A stretch of DNA of 64,000 nt from Alentia gelatinosa (GCA_950022655.1 OX465592.1:3898623-3962622); one strand, 5' to 3'; shown: positions 1 to 10,662, counted from the stretch's first letter. The notes: a model not told the origin generated them from the letters alone. Translations and numbers: made by a program.

Positions 1-1116
1 GGGACAAAACACAAGGGGTGAGATAAAACCTTTGAATAAATCTCATGTACCCACGACTTGCAGTAGTTCCTGTGCTTGCCGATGATGGCGCTACAGACCC
101 ACAGCTCCCAAGTCTCTATCTAATCTACAGTCCCAGTGAACTGCTAGGAGAGTGCAGACAGACCACTCTATAGAGCCTGAATGGGCCTCACTCTCTCAGC
201 AGAGGCGAGGTGTGAGGCTACGTGAGTACATTGGAATGGTGACAGGCTGAGGATAACGTAGCCGCAAGCCGACAAAAAACTGCCTGCAAAAAATACAAGG
301 AGAAGGTAGTCCCGGTAGGAGATGCCTTTTCTTAAGGTGCTGGGAGATGTCAGTTTAGAGGAGGAGGTTGGCACACTCTCCGAGCACTTTCCTTGGGGAT
401 CCCGCTACGCAGAGATGGCAGCGTTCCAACTTCCCATGTAAATCTTAGTTTCCTGTTCCAGTTCATAAGATTATGGTTTTGTATACAACAAAGATGCCGT
501 AAAGGGAACCGGAGACAAAATGGAACACTTAAACGTTGGCTGCCAAGCATCAGTGTAAATGCAAATTTATGGCTCCGTGACCATCTGCATTTTTTATGTG
601 CAATTTCCTGCTTTGGGAGAAAACATGGAAAACGCATCAGTGTTACCATGGAATAGCACTGAGTGGGTGAGTGGGAGGTTCAAACCACTGATTTATTGAT
701 GAGAATGAGGCTCAATTTATACTGTCTTTGATGTAAACAAAAGACATAATCTTAATGTGGTCAGTCATGTGGTCCATGGTTCCCTGGACGGCCGGCTGCG
801 GTCAGTCACGTCCCCCACGTTTTGTCCACGTTTCCCTCTACATTCGCCAACGTTTAGTCACGTTATATGACGTCCATCACGTTTCATGAAGGCCTGCTAC
901 ATTTCTCATTAGCACTGTAGCTGCCGGGGCAAATCTTGTCATTTTAAAATTCTTACACGGCACCCACGTTCCCAAAGTTGAGCTGCGTTTGCCTATGGCG
1001 GTCCGTTACGTTGTCTGACGTTCCTCTCGGCACCCCACGGTCCTTCCATTGTTGCCCGAAATGTGGCTGCCATGGCCCCAATGTAAACGTAGCATTAGGA
1101 CCAACTCCAGTGGACA
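1..1116. other. left-edge intron or upstream sequence, no gene recognised
   Basis: No conserved exon is visible. Positions 780-1075 contain many degenerate copies of a CACGTT/ACGTCC word (for example CCACGTTTTGTCCACGTT), looking like an eroded short minisatellite. The rest shows nothing I can name. Confidence 0.5.
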
Positions 1117-1596
1117 TTAAGAAAGACATTGATGAGTGTTTGGTCCGTCTCCCTGTTCACCATCGAGTTTGGAGTGCTCATTATCCTACCCCTAATATAA
1201 AATCCCATAGGCTTAACATTTAGTTTCCGTATGCCATGCTGACTAGCATACAGAGTTTTATATGCCATAAATAGTGACATACAAAATTGTTATCACGTAA
1301 TATTCCAAAAACGATGAGATAGGTAGGATAAAATCAAAACCTGATTCGTTTTAATCTTGGCCACCGCATGCCACTCCTGGGGTTTTGGCTCTGGAATTCA
1401 CTCGGCTTCGCCTCATGAAGTCACTATGCCAAACTCCAGTCGTGGCATACGGTGACCAAGATTAAAACTCATCCAGTTTTACGATAGTAATATGAACGAG
1501 GACAACTGAGTATGAGTTACCGTACTCACAAGCCTGTTGAGTACGAGTTCCTAACGTTTAGCCCATGGACATTTATACCAAGCTAAGTTAAACAAG
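1117..1596 (-). repeat. foldback family e copy split by a family b foldback (1181-1490)
   Basis: The flanks 1117-1180 (GATGAGTGTTTGGTCCGTCT) and 1534-1596 (GAGTACGAGTTCCTAACGTT ... ACCAAGCTAAG) match the two ends of family e as seen at 46044-46323. Between them lies a complete family b element. Its module starts TTATCCTACCCCT, ends GTAGGATAAA, and is followed by a hairpin with arms TTTTAATCTTGG / CCAAGATTAAAA around the core GAATTCACTCGGCTTCGCCT. Confidence 0.75.
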
Positions 1597-1628
1597 GCAC
1601 CCCCATACTGTACTTAATGGGTGGTCCT

Positions 1629-1780
1629 TGGTAAATGTGTAGAGGTGAGATTTCTACCTGAATTCATCACATAGATTCGATCACCACCCTCGTGGTATAA
1701 AAGAACCTTGAGAAAGTCTGGTAAGGACCTATAATGGTTAACTGGACGTTAAATCAAACCAAACAAACAAACAAACAAAC
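1629..1780 (+). repeat. SINE 3' part, tail (AAAC)n
   Basis: Matches the body of the SINE family below from GGTAAATGTG to TGGACGTTAAATC and an (AAAC)n tail; the 5' half is missing. It lies between near-identical copies of CCCCATACTGTACTTAATGG (1603 and 1781), with a third near 1870, so the flanks are a direct repeat larger than a normal target duplication. Confidence 0.8.
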
Positions 1781-2162
1781 CCCCATACTGTGCTTAATGG
1801 TGGGTCCTGCCTCAGCCGTGGCCCCAGTGTAAAGCTGGCTTTACCACCACCTCCAGTGGATATAGGACGCACCCCCCATACTGTACCTAATGGGCCTCCC
1901 TCAGCCTCCTCCAGCTGATGCGTTCTTGAACACGTGAGTCACTACCCCCACGCCCCCTGCCGGTGTTTATATTTATAGCTGGATGTATACACACTGCGCC
2001 ACTCGGCGAGCTGACTAGGCCGGGGCACACTGCGTCGCTCGGCTGTGTCTGGTCAGGGAGAAATTACTGCGCCCATATCTACTCATTACCACGATGGTCT
2101 GTAAACTATGTGGGCGATGATTGAATATCCTAGAGCATGTGTGGGCAGATATGTATTAACAA

Positions 2163-2708
2163 TTTATCCTCCCCCTCATATGAATCTCCATAGACTTAAC
2201 ATGGTGTGACTTCTATCTCATCCCTTGTATTTTTTCTCCATAGACTCAATATTGGGAACTCGTATCCAACGCCCATGAGATATTTAGGAAAAATATCTAA
2301 TGGGGGATTATGTCACAATGTTAGCCCATTAGTCAATGTGAAGGGTGAGATAAATTCAGAAACCCATTCAAGTTTAAGATCAGAGCTTGATCCCATCTCG
2401 TTTAAATCGCTACAAAATTCACGCGGCTTCGCCTTGTGAATTACTACGGGATTTAAACTCCATGGGATATGAGCTCTGACCCTAACCGTTCATAGGTTTC
2501 CTCCGTAGTATACCACAAGTCATACAGAACATATTGGACTACCCCAACAAACAAACTGTAAGTCACAGTTATGCCATGAAATATCTATATATCATATCTT
2601 AATTTCATTTAATTGTTTACATGGTGTTCATTGTCTTCTGCTATAGATATCACTGAGCTCCGCTTCGTGATATCATTCTGGAAAGACAACTCATACCATA
2701 CAAACAAT
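2163..2708 (+). repeat. foldback family c copy interrupted by family a foldback (2214-2510)
   Basis: Positions 2163-2211 (TTATCCTCCCCCTCATATGA) and about 2558-2708 together rebuild family c as seen intact at 12776-13050 and 34804-35080. A family a element (TATCTCATCCC ... hairpin arms AGATCAGAGCTTGATCCCATC / GGATATGAGCTCTGACC, core TTCACGCGGCTTCGCCTTGT) sits in the middle. A SINE-tail remnant lies at about 2526-2557. Confidence 0.75.
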
Positions 2709-2714
2709 CCTGGA

Positions 2715-2833
<119 letters not shown>

Positions 2834-2987
2834 CATTTTATTTTTTTATTGCCATAGAGGTGTTATAGCCACCTCTCCATAATCTAAATAGCCATGTTAA
2901 ACGAACACAGCTGTCATATTCACCGATTATAAACACCAACCCCCAACACACCCCACAGCGTGCAGTGTCTAAATCAACATACTCCCA

Positions 2988-3190
2988 TTTACTGCTATAT
3001 CAAAGGCCAATCCTTCTAATATCATGTCTATGTGGTGTGGGAAGTAAAAGAACTCTCACCTCCGTAAATGTGTAGGGGTGAGATTTCTACCTAAATTCAT
3101 CCCATGTGGTGTAAAAGAACCTTGAGAAAGTCTGGTGAGAACCTATAATGGTTAACTGGACGTTAAATCAAACCAAACAACCAAACAAAC
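2988..3190 (+). repeat. SINE copy, 5'-truncated
   Basis: Starts at TTTACTGCTATATCAAAGGCC minus its last base and ends in an ACAAACCAAACAAAC tail. It ends about 50 bases before the CpG-rich leader of candidate first exon A. Confidence 0.85.
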
Positions 3191-3234
3191 TACGTACTCC
3201 CGCTACACTAAATATGAGCATTACTCCGTGCCTG

Positions 3235-3389
3235 CTCTCACTGATCATGACACACTCCAGTGTGTCAGTGGGTCGAGCGGCGCAGTGCGGTGTGTGTCTG
3301 GGGGAGTGGAGCGGCGCAGTGCCCTCCTCCAGCCTGCTCCCGCCCCGTACAGGAGTCACTCCGGGCGGCGTGTAGAGGCCTCCAGCACC
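3235..3389 (+). promoter_or_regulatory. CpG-rich leader upstream of candidate first exon A
   Basis: Locally GC- and CpG-rich (GGTCGAGCGGCGCAGTGCGG, GGGCGGCG) against its surroundings, ending in CACC-ATG. No TATA box is seen. It could be the 5' leader and proximal promoter of a short isoform. Inference. Confidence 0.25.
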
Positions 3390-3402
3390 ATGAGTGAGCC
3401 AG
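3390..3402 (+). CDS. candidate alternative first coding exon A (MSEP), donor 3403
   Basis: A CACC-ATG start is followed by four codons (M-S-E-P) and one further base, then a GTGAGG donor. It ends in phase 1, exactly what the exon at 14789 needs. It follows a CpG-rich 160-base leader (about 3240-3390). Vertebrate CLASP2 has short isoforms whose unique N-terminus replaces TOG1 at this place, so an internal promoter here is plausible. The exon is too short to be recognised by homology, and the frame is also open upstream to 3228. This is inference from phase and signals only. Confidence 0.3.
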
Positions 3403-3412
3403 GTGAGGGTGT

Positions 3413-3935
3413 GACGAGCGGCCATCCACAAAGTACGTACATACGATCTCAGATATTGTGTTATTTCCTCAACTATCCCCCACTTCTTATACCGTATGTA
3501 ATAGAACAAAGAGGGAGCATACGCAACATTATGCGATAGAAGAACAAAGAAGGAACATATGAAAAATTTCCGAAATTATTTACCCCCCCCCCCCCACCTG
3601 TGCGTACGTACTTCTGGATGTCCTCATACTCACACAGGAGATGTGTAACTAGCGGCCATCCATAGAGAACGTACGTACATTCTCCAAAATTATTTAACCC
3701 CTCCATCCCCCCTCCCCCCACTTCTAATCTTGTACGCAATAGAACAAAGAAGGAGCATACGCCAAAATTTCCGAAAATTTAGACCCCCCCCCCCTACCCT
3801 CCTTACCTCCCAACATTGTACGCAGTAGAACAATGAAGGAGCATAAGCGAAATTTACGAAATTGTTTGCCCCCCTTCCCCGACCCCCCCCCCCCCCCCCA
3901 CCACCTCAATGCGTACATACTTTATGGATGGCCCC
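3413..3935 (+). repeat. irregular tandem repeat with poly-C runs
   Basis: Repeated blocks contain GCGGCCATCCA, ACGTACGTACATTCTC, AGAACAAAGAAGGAGCATAC and C(9-16). A single dispersed copy is at about 46450-46565. The poly-C runs differ in length between units. Confidence 0.8.
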
Positions 3936-3964
3936 GTACTGATACAGGAGATATGTAGAGGTGT

Positions 3965-4500
3965 GAACACTGAGTGTGTGTGAGAAGGTGTATGACGGGT
4001 GTATGGCAGAAGGTGTCTGGCGGGTGTGTGGTAGGGTGTATAACAGAAGGTGTATGGCGGGTGTGTGATAGGGTGTATAACAGAAGGTGTATCACGGGTG
4101 TGTGATAGGGTGTATAACAGAAGGTGTATGGCGGGTGTGTGTATGAGAGAGTTGTGTCTATGGTTTGCGGCACAGCCCTTCAGTGAGGCAGCACTATAAA
4201 ACGGGCATAGGGTCCCACTGCTACAAGTTGGTATACCTTTCCAGAACCAGATAGGTCAACCAATGAGTCAGTCTCAAAAGAACGTAACTAGCCTACTGAG
4301 ATGTGAAACGACACAAACAAACAAGTATGATGGGTGTATGATAGGGTGTATGGAAGAAGGTGTATGATAGGTGTACGATAGGGTGTATAGGGGAAGGTGT
4401 AAGGTGGGTGTATGAGAGGGTATATAACAAACAAACAAAGTAGGACAGAAGGTGTATGACATGGTGTGTGACATGGTGTGTGGGAGCTGACCAGTGTGAT
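3965..4500. repeat. GGGTGTATGATAG minisatellite, two blocks
   Basis: GTGTGTGATAGGGTGTATAA-type units of about 37 bp run to about 4145. A related block follows at 4320-4500 after a 170-base unique spacer. The His/Thr-rich reverse-strand ORFs come from this array. Confidence 0.85.
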
Positions 4501-4547
4501 ATATGTGATGGCGTGTGATAGAATTTATGGGAGAATATTATAATAAT

Positions 4548-4706
4548 GTTTGAGCCTATAGTTCTATACACAAGATTTTAAATGTAGTGTTTGAGCCTAT
4601 AGTTCTATACACAAGATTTTAAATGTAGTGTTTGAGCCTATAGTTCTATACACAAGATTTTAAACGTAGTGTTTGAGCCTATAGTTCTATACACAAGATT
4701 TTAAAC
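4548..4706 (+). repeat. 41-bp tandem repeat, about 4 copies
   Basis: The unit begins GTTTGAGCCTATAGTTCTAT, with starts at 4548, 4589, 4630 and 4671. Copies are nearly identical, so recent. Confidence 0.95.
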
Positions 4707-4986
4707 TTTTACAAACCCATAATTAGATAACTTATGGACTCTGAGCTGTTCTACAGAAACTCATAGGTTACAATATCTTTGAAAATGTCTTTTCAAACTT
4801 CTACTGGCGATCACTAAATAGGTTGAATCATAATTAGATAGTATAGATGAAATACCCTCTGTCTATCGGACATATTTTGTATCATGTAGTTTTTACTGGG
4901 CCATGACCATATATGGCACTGCTGTGACAAGCACCATGAATTAAACACCCACTGAATGGATCTATCAGGAGGCAGGCCCGTCAATT

Positions 4987-5689
4987 TTGATCTCACCCTG
5001 GTATTTTCTCAATAAGCTTAACATTAGGAACACGTGCTCCATGTGGTGCAGACCGGATATGCTTGCACGCAAGCATAACTAAAGCGACTGGGGTGGGGAG
5101 TTAGCTCAGTGGTAAAGAGCATGGGACTTTGTTGATTTAGGTCCCACTGCAGCCACTTTTCTCCTTCACCCCCAGCAGTGGTAGATTTACCGCTATATCA
5201 AAGGCCAATCCTTCTCCTATCCATGTCTATGTGGTGTGGGGAGTAAAAAAACTCTCACTCGGTAAATGTGTTCGAGTGGGATTTCTTCCTACATTCATCT
5301 CCTAGATTCGGTCAAATCCAAAGTAAGTCTAATTGAACAAATTGGACGTTAAACTACCCAAACAAACAAACAAACAAACAAACAAACAAACAAACCAAAA
5401 CGTGCTCCATGGCGGTGAAGGTATTACACCCAATACTAAATGGGTAATTGGGTGAGTTATTCTATTAATTAACAATGTTCCTGATCATATATCAATAAAA
5501 AAAAATTAAAAAAAAGTATACAGGGTGGGATAAAATCAGAATCCCACTTGATGAGAATAACTTGTCCGTACTCCGCCTTATTTGACCGCTATGTAATTCA
5601 CTCAACTTTGCTTCGTGAATCACTCTGCGGTCAAACTCGATGGAGTACAGACACGAGTTATTTTCATCTGGTAAGTTTCACTCTAAATC
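4987..5689 (+). repeat. foldback family d copy carrying a SINE insertion (5044-5399)
   Basis: The left part starts TGATCTCACCCTGGTATTTT. After the SINE the element resumes at 5400 and ends with the hairpin: arms GATGAGAATAACTTG / GAGTTATTTTCATC, core TAATTCACTCAACTTTGCTT. Family d copies elsewhere lack the SINE, so the SINE is the younger insertion. Confidence 0.8.
5044..5399 (+). mobile_element. tRNA-derived SINE, full copy with target-site duplication
   Basis: Flanked by ACGTGCTCCATG at 5032-5043 and 5400-5411, a clear target-site duplication. The head contains GTTAGCTCAGTGG, a good RNA polymerase III A box, with a degenerate B box (TTGATTTAGGTCC). The body is CTGCAGCCACTTTTCTCC ... GTAAATGTG ... 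TTGGACGTTAAACTACCC, then (AAAC)n. A recurrent 3' end TGGACGTTAAA suggests a tail shared with a partner LINE (inference). Confidence 0.9.
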
Positions 5690-5699
5690 CCTCAGTGAA

Positions 5700-6141
5700 G
5701 ACACAAATAACCTCCCGTTGGTGGTTTTTCCGAGTAAAACTCCGCGACCGACTTCCCGGGAACCTCGTTACCCGTGACACCGCCGCCCACCACCCGTGAA
5801 TGTCTGGAAGATGCATTTATAGAATATCACATCAATTATAAGAAGAAGAAAATTAATAATAAAAAAAAAAATAAAAAAATTAGAATATCCCCTCCTGCTG
5901 GTCTGTTGAGTGTCATGCCGTGACCTGCCTGGGTTCACGGGACACAGGACACCGTGTGGCGGGGTGAGAGCACGGCCCGGCTGTGATGTCCCTCCGCCCG
6001 GTCACATGCCGACACACACGGCTGACCGACTTCGGGGAAGCCCGGGTCTGGGAGAGCGGTCTGTGGTAGGCGTGGGATACTCTGGCCACCAGAGCACACG
6101 GACGTCAGCTCAGACACCTGTGAGGGCAGTATGGGGGAATA
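5700..6141. other. GC-rich stretch without recognised gene
   Basis: AT-rich to about 5880, then CpG-rich (5900-6120). No conserved exon or repeat family is seen. Confidence 0.4.
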
Positions 6142-6941
6142 CTGGAGAACTCGACCCGTAACGAACTCGACCCGTAACGAACTCGACCCGTAAAAAGCTC
6201 GACCCGTAAAAAGCTCGACCCGTAATGTACTCGACCCGTAAAAAGCTAGACCCGTAACGAATTCGATCCGTTTTAGGACTCGACCCGTTTTAGGACTCTA
6301 CCCATTTTAAATCTCAATTCAAGTGTCCCAACTGTGGATAAATACTATATTTAGTAGTAAATATGTTGGCTTCAAATTTGGTCTTCTCTGGGGAAGAAAA
6401 CAAACAGAAAACCCTTCCTAACCCTTTCCCTAACCCTATCCCTATCCCTAACCCTATCCCTAACCCTATCTCTGAATTAACCTATCCTTAACCCTATCCC
6501 TAACTAGTCAGACCTTTCATTCTATATGAAAATGTCTTAATCATAAGTATCTGAAACGGGTCGAGTTCTCCAACCGAATTCTCCAAAACGGGTCGTGTTC
6601 TCCAGACAACTATGGGTCGAGTTCGTTTCGGGTTGAGTTCTGCAGACAGCTACTGGTTGAGTTCGTTTCGGGTCGAGTTCGTTTCGGGTCGAGTTCTGCA
6701 GACAGCTACGGGTCGAGTTCGTTTCGGGTCGAGTTCTCCAGACAGCTACGGGTCGAGTTGGTTTCGGGTTGAGTTCTCCAGACAACTACGGGTCGAGTTC
6801 GTTTCGGGTCGAGTTCTCCAGACAGCTACGGGTCGAGTTCGTTTCAGGTTGAGTTCTCCAGACAGCTACGGGTCGAGTTGGTTTCGGGTCGAGTTCTCCA
6901 GACAGCTATGGGTCGAGTTGGTTTTGGGTCGAGTTCTCCAG
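6142..6941. repeat. composite inverted element: two opposed minisatellites with terminal inverted repeats around a telomere-like tract
   Basis: The left end CTGGAGAACTCGACCC (6142-6157) is the exact reverse complement of the right end GGGTCGAGTTCTCCAG (6926-6941). Inside, the left arm (to about 6300) repeats AACTCGACCCGTAA. The right arm (from about 6554) repeats the complementary GGGTCGAGTTCGTTTC / TTCTCCAGACAGCTAC. The middle holds unique sequence and a CCCTAA/CCCTAT tract. It looks like a transposon with subterminal repeats or a duplicated-inverted satellite. Confidence 0.7.
6411..6505. repeat. telomere-like CCCTAA/CCCTAT tract
   Basis: CCCTAA hexamers (animal telomere repeat, TTAGGG on the other strand) alternate with CCCTAT and a few variants. 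Degenerate interstitial tract, not a chromosome end. Confidence 0.85.
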
Positions 6942-6949
6942 TGCCCGTC

Positions 6950-7740
6950 TGGAGGGTGGGGAGAGTCCCTGCTCTGACGGGAGAGCTCATGTCACTTCTC
7001 TAGTCCGGGTTAAAGAGAAACAAAACCACCGCTTCCCGGTTACTCGCAGGATGTTCTGTTTTTTAAAGTTTGTTTTTGGTCTCTCAGTGGGACCTCTGGA
7101 AATACACTTGGACGCAAGCTTAGAAATGATATGAGGTAGAAAACCTCCAAACTCGGAATCAAGTAGAAGAGACTGTAAAACGGTTTAGTCGCCTATTGTG
7201 GACTGCTGTATTGAATTTCTGGCCGACGTTCCGACCCTGCACGGGTTTTCGTCTGGGTAACAATATCTTAGCTTAGAAATAATTGATAATAGAGACATTA
7301 AAACAGCCTTACATGAAAAGAAAAGAAGAAAAAAAAGCGAAAAAAACATGATGCTTCGCCATATGCTTGCCTTACGATACGTGGTGTGATAGGCGCTAAT
7401 TTGATGCTGGTTCTGTACAAACACGGTCGTGCGTGGGTGACCTGCACGCTGACGCCCGTACAGAGCGTTCACCCACATCCCCGCCCCGCTCTCCAGACGT
7501 CGTATCATGGTGGACGCTCAGTGTGACACGCCGACCACACAGCGCCGACCTCACAGCGGCCCATGTCGGCACGTCGCCTCTCACCGCCGTCATAATAACG
7601 CCGCTCTCCGTGGACGTGACGCTCCGGGGGTCTTCTCTCTCTTGTCTCTCTCTGCCCAGCGGCCGGGTACGGGTGCCCTGAACCACTGAGGCACCCTGCC
7701 GAGCCGACGCCAGTATAGACCAACCCTCCCCTCAGACCTC
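6950..7740. other. no gene recognised
   Basis: AT-moderate to about 7400, then CpG-rich to 7740. Overlapping ORFs on both strands here have no family resemblance. Confidence 0.4.
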
Positions 7741-8640
7741 AACTCTGCCCCTTTGCCCCGTCCCCCACTCTGCCCCTTTGCCCCGTCCCCCACTCTGCCC
7801 TTCAGCCCCGCCCCTCACTCTGCCCTTCAGCCCCGCCCCTCCCTCACTCTGCCCCTCACTTTGCCCCTCACTCTGCCCCTCACTCACCCTGCCCCTCACC
7901 CCGCCCCTCCCTCACCCCGCCCCTCACCCCGCCCCTCCCTCACCCCGCCCTTCACTCACCCCGCCCTTCACTCACCCCGCCCTTCACTCACCCCGCCCTT
8001 CACTCACCCCGCCTCTCACTCACCCCTCCCTCACCCTGCCCCTCACCCCTCCCTCACCCCGCCCCTCACTCACCCCGCCCCTCACTCTGCCCCTCACTCA
8101 CTCTGCCCCTCACTCACCTCGCCCCTCCCTCACCCCGCCCCTCACCCCGCCCCTCACTCACCCTGCCTCTCACCCCGCCCCTCACTCACCCCGTCCCTCA
8201 CCCCGCCCCTCCCTCACCCGGCCCGTCACTCTGCCCCTCACCCCGCCCCTCCCTCACCCCGCCCCTCACCCCGCCCCTCACCCCGCCCCTCCCTCACCCC
8301 GCCCCTCACTCTGCCCGCCCCTCCCTCACCCCGCCCCTCACTCACCCCGCCCCTCACCCCGCCCCTCCCTCACCCCGCCCCTCACTCACCCCGCCCCTCC
8401 CTCACCCCGCCCGTCACTCTGCCCCTCACCCCGCCCCTCACTCACCCCGCCCCTCACTCTGCCCGCCCCTCCCTCACCCCGCCCCTCACTCACCCCGCCC
8501 CTCCCTCACCCCGCCCCTCCCTCACCCCTCCCTCACCCCTCCCTCACCCCGCCCCTCCCTCACCCCGCCCCTCACCCCGCCCCTCACCCCGCCCCTCCCT
8601 CAACCCGCCCCTCACCCCCTCCCTCACCCCGCCCCTCACG
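7741..8640 (+). repeat. CCCCGCCCCTCACTCAC minisatellite, about 900 bp
   Basis: Pyrimidine-rich + strand built of CCCCGCCCCT(CACT/CCCT)CAC units 12-17 bp long. Two long ORFs (341 and 297 codons, Pro/Ser/His/Leu only) are frame-shifted readings of the array and not proteins. The strand asymmetry could allow triplex or G-rich structures. Confidence 0.95.
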
Positions 8641-8979
8641 CCGCCCGTCAACACGTCCCCGCGGCCGGTGACCTCAGCGCCGGAGAATGCTGGCGGCCTC
8701 CTGCTACAGCCTCCACCTCTCTCCACACAGACAGGAGCGTTAAGCAGTCACCGCGAGCTGCGTGAGAGGTTTCAGTAAACTAGACCTTCACATCTCCACA
8801 CACGCAGGAGCAGCCAGCAGGCTGAGCGTGAGAGGTGTGAGTAGACCACCTCCCGCAGTGAGATCCAGCACGCCTCTCCAGGCACACCCAGGAGGAGGGA
8901 GCTCCCGCAGCAACGACCGGGTACAGGGCGGGATCCGCAGACAAAGACGAGGCTACTGTCTCTGAGCCTCACAAGGTGG

Positions 8980-9425
8980 GCAGATCTACGGGGCACGCGT
9001 TGTCTACAGAGGCAGAGATCTACGGGGCATGCGTTGTCTATAGAGGCATAGATCTACGGGGCACGCGTTGTCTACAGAGGCAGAGATCTACAGGGCACGC
9101 GTTGTCTACAGAGGCAGAGATCTACGGGGCACGCGTTGTCTATAGAGGCATAGATCTACGCGTTGTCTATAGAGGCATATATCTACGGGGCACGCGTTGT
9201 CTATAGAGGCATAGATCTACGGGGCACGCGTTGTCTACAGAGGCAGATCTACGGGGCACGTGTTGTCTACAGAGGCAGATCTACGGGGCACGTGTTGTCT
9301 AAAGAGGCATAGATCTACGGGGCACGTGTTGTCTACAGAGACAGTTCTACGGGGCACGTGTTGTCTACAGAGGCAGATCTACGGGGCATGTGTTGTCTAT
9401 AGAGGCAGAGATCTACAGGGCACAT
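8980..9425 (+). repeat. about 30-bp minisatellite (GATCTACGGGGCACGCGTTG)
   Basis: About 14 copies of GATCTACGGGGCACGCGTTG-TCTACAGAGGCA with small internal deletions. Confidence 0.95.
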
Positions 9426-9432
9426 AGAGTGC

Positions 9433-9686
9433 CCACTGCAGCCACTCTTCTCCTTCATCCTCAGCAGTGGTAGACTTACTGCTATATCAAAGGCCGATGA
9501 TTCTCATGCCATGTCTATCTGGTGTGGGAAGTAAAAGAACTCTCGCCTCGGTAAATGTGTATAGGTGAGATTTCTACCTGAATTCATCACATAGATTCGA
9601 TCACCACCCTCATGGTGTAAAAGAACCTTGAGAAAGTCTGGTAAGGACCCATAATAGTTGACTGGACGTCAAATCAAACCAGCCAC
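9433..9686 (+). mobile_element. SINE copy with 10-bp target-site duplication
   Basis: Body from GCCCACTGCAGCCACTCTTC to GACGTCAAATCAAACC. CATAGAGTGC occurs at both sides (about 9423-9432 and 9687-9696), fitting a target-site duplication. It landed at the end of the minisatellite. Confidence 0.8.
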
Positions 9687-9696
9687 CATAGAGTGC

Positions 9697-10340
9697 ACTG
9701 TGGAGGACTAACTGGCGACCACCGTGTTTATATTTACTATATACAACGGTCAGTCGTACATTGCCTATCATTATTGTGAATGCACTGAGGAAACCACTGG
9801 GGATTTAACCACTCACCACAGCAAAGCAGCGCGCTGTTTAAACAAGGACTTATCCTCTACATGTACATGACGGAATGCTGTAGTGAATACCTCCACTTCG
9901 ATAATCTCTGCTTTATGGCCACCCAAAGAGCACCAATGGATTTTTAAGTGTCTTGTTAGACACAAAAAGGCGTGCTTTTATCTATATAGGCATTCACCTC
10001 AAAAGAGGACGGATTTACACTTTAAGTTCACACTGTGGTCGCTGGGTGTCGCCACATCACTCCCCCCCCCCCCCCTTCCCAGCATCCTTAGCGGCTAAGG
10101 AGCTGGTGCCCGGTGGATCATTGTGAACCTGTGCGCTGGTCAAGGATCCAGAGAGTGTTGCTAAAAGTGACGTGGATTTTGTGAGGTGGACAAAGGATCG
10201 GCCGTGTACCCCGCCCCAGTGTGTGTGTGTGGGGTTGTGAGGGGTGCAGGTGGGGTGTTAAACCCTCACCCTGGAGTTAACCCGCCTCTCCGGGGTAATT
10301 AGGAGTCGTAACAGCGCATGCGCTAAGAGCACGGTGGATA
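9697..10340. other. no gene recognised
   Basis: Only a short poly-C run near 10061-10075 and a small CpG-richer stretch after 10150. Confidence 0.4.
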
Positions 10341-10640
10341 CCAGGGGCCTGTTTAATAATCTAGGATCGTTCATGAATACCCTTTTCTGTATGCTATAGA
10401 GACCCAGGGACGACGTGGGTAAATCTATTCAACATTTATGGACAACCTTATGGATGGCCAAGACTGTCTTAGCAAACAGACTTAAATGTTATTAAATGAT
10501 AACCCTTATACGAGGTATAGTTAATTACCCGAGGTACTTGCCTAGGACTGAAGGGGAATTGATGTTCCTACGAGCCTAGGACTCTATGATGTTGCCCCAG
10601 GATAACAGGTACGACCCTAGATTATTAAACGGGCCCCAGG
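10341..10640. mobile_element. MITE family T1, intact copy
   Basis: Terminal inverted repeats GGGGCCTGTTTAATAATCTA and TAGATTATTAAACGGGCCCC continue with GGATCGTTCATG / TACGACCC. No ORF. Further copies at 13541, 40773 and 44314, fragments at 19440 and 48701. Confidence 0.88.
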
Positions 10641-10654
10641 TCTCCACGCGCTCG

Positions 10655-10662
10655 TGACGTCA
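10655..10662. promoter_or_regulatory. CRE-type palindrome TGACGTCA
   Basis: Perfect 8-bp CREB/ATF site about 550 bases upstream of candidate first exon B. A single short match; relevance is inference. Confidence 0.2.

Noticed and set aside
6411..6505. Chromosome end
   Set aside because: Telomere-like repeats are short, mixed with CCCTAT and flanked by unique sequence on both sides.
6612..6977. Repeated VEFSRQL-type ORF
   Set aside because: Translation of the GGGTCGAGTT minisatellite.
7753..8778. Long Pro/Ser/His-rich ORF of 341 codons (and an overlapping one of 297)
   Set aside because: Made entirely of a minisatellite lacking stop codons; both frames look alike and no start context or domain is present.
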